The position numbers were made by a program, and so were the translations under genes. Source: Zymomonas sp. (lineage in GTDB: Bacteria; Pseudomonadota; Alphaproteobacteria; Sphingomonadales; Sphingomonadaceae). From it: 10,000 nucleotides of DNA. Shown one piece after another: positions 7,343-10,000 of this stretch (positions are counted from its first letter, which is position 1; every line of letters starts with the position of its first letter). The stretch spans positions 1 through 10,000 of the forward strand of contig NZ_JAIWON010000069.1 of NCBI RefSeq assembly GCF_020216885.1, given 5' to 3'. Under the pieces are notes generated by a model, which was given only the letters and a program-made list of their open reading frames with translations, was not told the DNA's origin and searched no databases.

Positions 7343-7399
7343 TGTTTCCGGTATTCAAAGCCCCTTGCTACGGCCAAGCATTCAACCAGATAAGGACTT

Positions 7400-8974
7400 A
7401 TGGTTTTCAATCGCCCCCCGAAATCCGGCAAAGGCCGGTCTCCGTCATCTAGAAATCCGGCTCGCTCCCAAACGACTTCAGAAAATAATAGATCACAAAA
7501 AACTTTACGCCCTTCTTTTGATAAAAAGAGGGAAGACAATACGGCCTTTAGGCATTCAGATTCTTCTGGCCGCAAAAATAAGCCTTATAAAAAGGCAGAA
7601 GGCCATTCTGACAACCCATCCCGTCACGATAGAGCGCCGCTAAAAACGCGACAGAACCGACCAGAAAACGACCGTTTTTCTCGTCACAATCGCCCAGATT
7701 CAAATGACCGTTTCCAGCGGAACAACCAAAGACAAGATTTTTCAGAAAGACCGCGCTCTTTCCGTGATCAAAATCCAGCACAAGCCCGTTATTCTGGTGA
7801 TAAAAAAACTGATAATCCTTATGGTTACCGCAAGGAAGTAAGTGGTTACCGTAAAGAAACAGGTAGTTATCGCAAGGAAGCTGGCGATCGCTTCTCACGG
7901 AATGACTATGCGCGCAATGACTCCCCGCGTGGAGAAAGATCTTTCCCAAATCGGAAGGGTGAAATGCGGAATAATGAGAATCGCCCTTCGCGTTTTTCTC
8001 GTGAGCCATCCGATCGTTCCGACCGTTTTTCGCGCAATGCTGGCTATAAAAATACTAGGTCTGATAACCGTTTTTCTGAAAATACTTCGCGCAATTATGG
8101 TTATGCGGGAGAAAGAAACGACAGGCGTTCTGAAAGACAAGGCTATAACCGCAATCTTGCTGTTAACCCGTCCTATTCACCGAATGCCCGCCCTTTCAGA
8201 AAAAAAGGGGCAAGCGAACCAGCCTCGGCACGCATACCGCGTGAACATGGCGAACAACGTATCGCCAAATTGTTATCACGGGCAGGTATTGCCAGCCGTC
8301 GCATGATTGAAGCCATGATCGAAGAAGGCCGTATTGCCATTGATGGCGTAACGGTTGAAAAACCGGCCACCTTGTTAACCTCGCTTGATGGTGTCACGGT
8401 TGACGGCAAACCGGTCAATGCACCGACCGAAACGCGGCTCTTTTTATATCATAAAGCGACCGGTTTATTGACGACTGAACGCGACCCCGAAGGGCGCAAG
8501 ACGATTTACGATCGCCTGCCCGCTGATTTGCCAAGGGTTATGCCGGTTGGTCGATTAGACATGAATACAGAGGGTTTGTTACTTCTGACAACGGATGGCG
8601 GATTCAAGCGGATGCTGGAATTACCGGCTACCCATATCGAACGTTGCTATCGCGCCCGTGTTTTCGGTGATGTTTCCCAAGATCAATTGGAAGAGTTGAT
8701 CGAAGGCGTCACTATCGACGGGATTCATTATGGTTCGATTGATGCCAATCTGGAACGCCGGACGGGTCGGAATGGCTGGGTCGAAATGAAGCTGCATGAA
8801 GGCCGCAATCGTGAAGTTCGCCGTGTATTGGGTTATTTGGGATTACAGGTTTCACGCTTGATCCGTATCAGCTATGGCCCTTTCCTTCTTGGTGATTTAC
8901 CGGTTGGGGCAGTTGAAGAGGTTGATCCTGCGACCTTAAAAGCTTTTAAGAACACTCTGCCGAAAATGTCTTAA
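7400..8974 (+). CDS. rluB: rRNA pseudouridine synthase, RsuA/RluB family, with long disordered N-terminal extension
   Basis: The enzyme half converts a uridine in rRNA to pseudouridine; in RluB this is in the 23S rRNA peptidyl-transferase region. Of 524 residues, about 284-330 form the S4 RNA-binding domain (GEQRIAKLLSRAGIASRR, then a GRIAIDG turn). About 345-510 form the RsuA-type catalytic domain, with GRLDMNTEGLLLL (384-396, catalytic D387) and EGRNREVRRVLGYLG (467-481). Residues 1-283 are hydrophilic, rich in Arg, Asn, Ser and Asp, with no predicted fold. They carry three tandem seven-residue YRKE repeats (142-162) and six RFSR-like motifs at 92, 104, 164, 198, 209 and 224. The ATG at 7400 has TAAGGA just upstream (short spacing), and the next in-frame Met is at residue 189, so the extension is probably translated. 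RluB versus RsuA, RluE or RluF is inferred from domain type only. rsmD follows 15 bases later. Confidence 0.88.
   Translation: MVFNRPPKSGKGRSPSSRNPARSQTTSENNRSQKTLRPSFDKKREDNTAFRHSDSSGRKNKPYKKAEGHSDNPSRHDRAPLKTRQNRPENDRFSRHNRPDSNDRFQRNNQRQDFSERPRSFRDQNPAQARYSGDKKTDNPYGYRKEVSGYRKETGSYRKEAGDRFSRNDYARNDSPRGERSFPNRKGEMRNNENRPSRFSREPSDRSDRFSRNAGYKNTRSDNRFSENTSRNYGYAGERNDRRSERQGYNRNLAVNPSYSPNARPFRKKGASEPASARIPREHGEQRIAKLLSRAGIASRRMIEAMIEEGRIAIDGVTVEKPATLLTSLDGVTVDGKPVNAPTETRLFLYHKATGLLTTERDPEGRKTIYDRLPADLPRVMPVGRLDMNTEGLLLLTTDGGFKRMLELPATHIERCYRARVFGDVSQDQLEELIEGVTIDGIHYGSIDANLERRTGRNGWVEMKLHEGRNREVRRVLGYLGLQVSRLIRISYGPFLLGDLPVGAVEEVDPATLKAFKNTLPKMS
7823..7885 (+). repeat. Three tandem 21-base in-frame repeats (YRKE units)
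   Basis: Units at 7823-7843, 7844-7864 and 7865-7885 encode GYRKEVS, GYRKETG and SYRKEAG. They are in frame inside the N-terminal extension of the pseudouridine synthase. Base differences between units are partly synonymous (CGC/CGT, AAG/AAA, TAC/TAT), so the protein motif appears conserved more than the DNA. Confidence 0.85.
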
Positions 8975-8989
8975 AGGACTCTTTTCACT

Positions 8990-9541
8990 ATGAGAATTAT
9001 TGCCGGAAAATGGCGGGGACGCAGTTTAAAAACACCCAATAGCGATACCACCCGCCCGACCAGTGACCGCGCCCGCGAAGCGCTGTTTTCAATGCTGGAA
9101 AGTCGTATGGGATCACTCGAAGCCCTAAGAGTAGCCGATATTTTTGCAGGAACAGGGGCGCTTGGTCTGGAAAGTCTGTCGCGAGGGGCTGCTTTTAGCC
9201 TGTTTGTTGAGCAAGACCCCGAAGCCTGCAAAATATTGAAGAGCAATATAGAAAAAATGGGCGCACAAGCGGACACCCGCTTAATGGCGCAACCGGTTTC
9301 TTCCCTTGCACCGATTTCGCAGCCTTTTGATCTTTTGCTTTTTGATCCCCCTTATAACAGCGGTGGAGCGGGGGCTTTATTAGAAAAACTGACCCGTCTG
9401 GGCTGGGCTGCACCCTCTGCATGGGCAAGTATTGAAACAGCCAAACAAGAGACGACCTCTGCCGGAGGTTGGGTGGTTGAAGCAGAACGGACATATGGCA
9501 AGTCCCGTGTCACCTTACTTCGGAGAGTAGCGGAATCCTGA
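8990..9541 (+). CDS. rsmD: 16S rRNA (guanine966-N2)-methyltransferase
   Basis: RsmD methylates N2 of G966 in 16S rRNA, using S-adenosylmethionine, on the assembling 30S subunit. The 183 residues have the family N-terminus MRIIAGKWRGR, then TRPTSDRAREALFSML (21-36). The SAM-binding motif I DIFAGTGALGLE is at 50-61, the acidic end of strand 2 at FVEQD (72-76), and the catalytic DPPY at 119-122. The length is typical. AAAGGA at 8973-8978, overlapping the previous stop, lies 11 bases before the ATG. The 15-base gap suggests cotranscription with the pseudouridine synthase, giving a small rRNA-modification operon. A short hairpin, GGAAT with ATTCC (9532-9545), overlaps the stop but lacks a T-run. 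Confidence 0.95.
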   Translation: MRIIAGKWRGRSLKTPNSDTTRPTSDRAREALFSMLESRMGSLEALRVADIFAGTGALGLESLSRGAAFSLFVEQDPEACKILKSNIEKMGAQADTRLMAQPVSSLAPISQPFDLLLFDPPYNSGGAGALLEKLTRLGWAAPSAWASIETAKQETTSAGGWVVEAERTYGKSRVTLLRRVAES

Positions 9542-9604
9542 TTCCTACAGAATCTCTTTACCTTGTCTCTTGCTGATAAAGTTTTCTGGGCGTAATTTAA
9601 CGAA

Positions 9605-10000
9605 GTGACTGACTCCTTGTATTCATCTTTTTCAGCCGAAACCTCACCAGAACCCGATTATCTGGCACGCCTCAATCCTGAACAGAAAGAGGTTGTCAGA
9701 ACGACAGAAGGCGCCCTTCTGGTTCTGGCTGGGGCAGGAACGGGTAAAACCGCGGCTTTGACAGCAAGGCTGGCTTATCTGGTCGAGACCCTGAAAGCAT
9801 GGCCTTCGCAAATCTTGGCGGTGACTTTTACCAATAAGGCTGCCCGCGAAATGCAAATGCGGGTGGGTGATTTGCTGGGTAGTCAGGCAGAAAACATGCC
9901 TTGGCTGGGCACTTTTCATTCTATCGCGGCGAAAATGCTGCGCCGTCATGCCGAATTAGTCGGATTAAAATCTGATTTTATTATTCTTGATACTGACGAT
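9605..10000 (+). CDS. uvrD: UvrD/PcrA-type superfamily 1 DNA helicase, 5' part
   Basis: This is the first 132 codons of an ATP-dependent 3'-5' DNA helicase, open to the window edge. UvrD unwinds DNA in nucleotide excision and mismatch repair. Visible are the Q-motif region LNPEQKEVV, Walker A AGAGTGKT (42-49, K48), motif Ia VTFTNKAAREM, and motif Ib GTFHSIAAKMLRRH, then ILDTDD as in UvrD proteins. The start is uncertain. GTG at 9605 gives MTDSLYSS and is preferred, because the frame is closed by TAA at 9593-9595; TTG at 9617 is an alternative. Neither has a clear Shine-Dalgarno. The 63-base gap after rsmD shows no convincing promoter or terminator, so readthrough is possible. PcrA or another UvrD-like helicase cannot be excluded from the N-terminal part alone. 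Confidence 0.9.
   Translation, partial: MTDSLYSSFSAETSPEPDYLARLNPEQKEVVRTTEGALLVLAGAGTGKTAALTARLAYLVETLKAWPSQILAVTFTNKAAREMQMRVGDLLGSQAENMPWLGTFHSIAAKMLRRHAELVGLKSDFIILDTDD

Noticed and set aside
7823..7885. Possible CRISPR-like direct repeats
   Set aside because: The units are adjacent, without spacers, diverged, and in frame within a protein gene.
7548..8009. 153-codon minus-strand frame inside the pseudouridine synthase extension
   Set aside because: It is antisense to the low-complexity region and rich in His, Cys and Ser from reversed Arg/Asn codons; no start signal or family resemblance.
7842..8306. 154-codon plus-strand frame overlapping the pseudouridine synthase in another frame
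   Set aside because: No ribosome site, no recognisable motif, and it ends inside the S4 domain coding region; the 524-residue frame explains this DNA better.
9532..9545. Small GGAAT/ATTCC hairpin at the rsmD stop as a terminator
   Set aside because: Only five or six pairs, and no T-run follows.
9570..9598. TTGCTG and TAATTT with 17-base spacing, as a promoter for the uvrD-like gene
   Set aside because: Each box matches only about three of six consensus bases and the -10 would lie 7 bases before the GTG, leaving almost no leader.
9542..9604. LexA (SOS) box upstream of the uvrD-like gene
   Set aside because: No GAAC-N7-GTTC type site, the usual alphaproteobacterial form, is present in the gap.

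Overview
The window is an ordinary, densely packed stretch of bacterial chromosome. Gene order (trpF-trpB-trpA-accD-folC, then an AmpG-type permease, a DAACS symporter, an RsuA/RluB-type pseudouridine synthase, rsmD and a UvrD-type helicase) and protein sequence point to an alphaproteobacterium. The moderate, near 50% or lower GC, the very AT-rich intergenic DNA and the sphingomonad-like proteins make Zymomonas (Sphingomonadales) my best guess. That assignment is inference from memory of the family, not a database match.

Bases 1-4282 form one co-directional block: the last codons of an upstream gene (probably trpF), trpB, trpA, accD and folC. The first three junctions are 4-base ATGA stop/start overlaps, so translation is probably coupled. 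accD also has a strong Shine-Dalgarno sequence inside the end of trpA. folC follows after 28 bases. The block joins the last steps of tryptophan synthesis to the beta subunit of acetyl-CoA carboxylase and to folylpolyglutamate/dihydrofolate synthase. It ends at a hairpin shared with the convergent ampG-like gene.

Bases 4303-5607 (minus strand) encode a 12-helix major facilitator protein of the AmpG muropeptide-permease type. The divergent gap 5608-5992 is the longest non-coding stretch and is extremely AT-rich, for example 9 G/C in 5761-5820 and 3 G/C in 5941-5980. It holds a minus-strand terminator-like hairpin, a perfect 12-base-arm palindrome and only weak promoter candidates. Bases 5993-7261 encode a dicarboxylate/amino acid:cation symporter. 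It most likely starts at a GTG, and a strong hairpin terminator follows it.

Bases 7315-10000 carry a second plus-strand cluster concerned with ribosome and DNA maintenance: a 524-residue rRNA pseudouridine synthase with an unusually long, disordered, Arg/Asn/Ser/Asp-rich N-terminal half, the 16S rRNA methyltransferase rsmD, and the first 132 codons of a UvrD/PcrA-type helicase that runs off the window.

I found no mobile element, CRISPR array, tRNA or rRNA, and nothing that looks like an undescribed multi-gene system. The points most worth a second look are the repeat-bearing extension of the pseudouridine synthase and the structured AT-rich gap.
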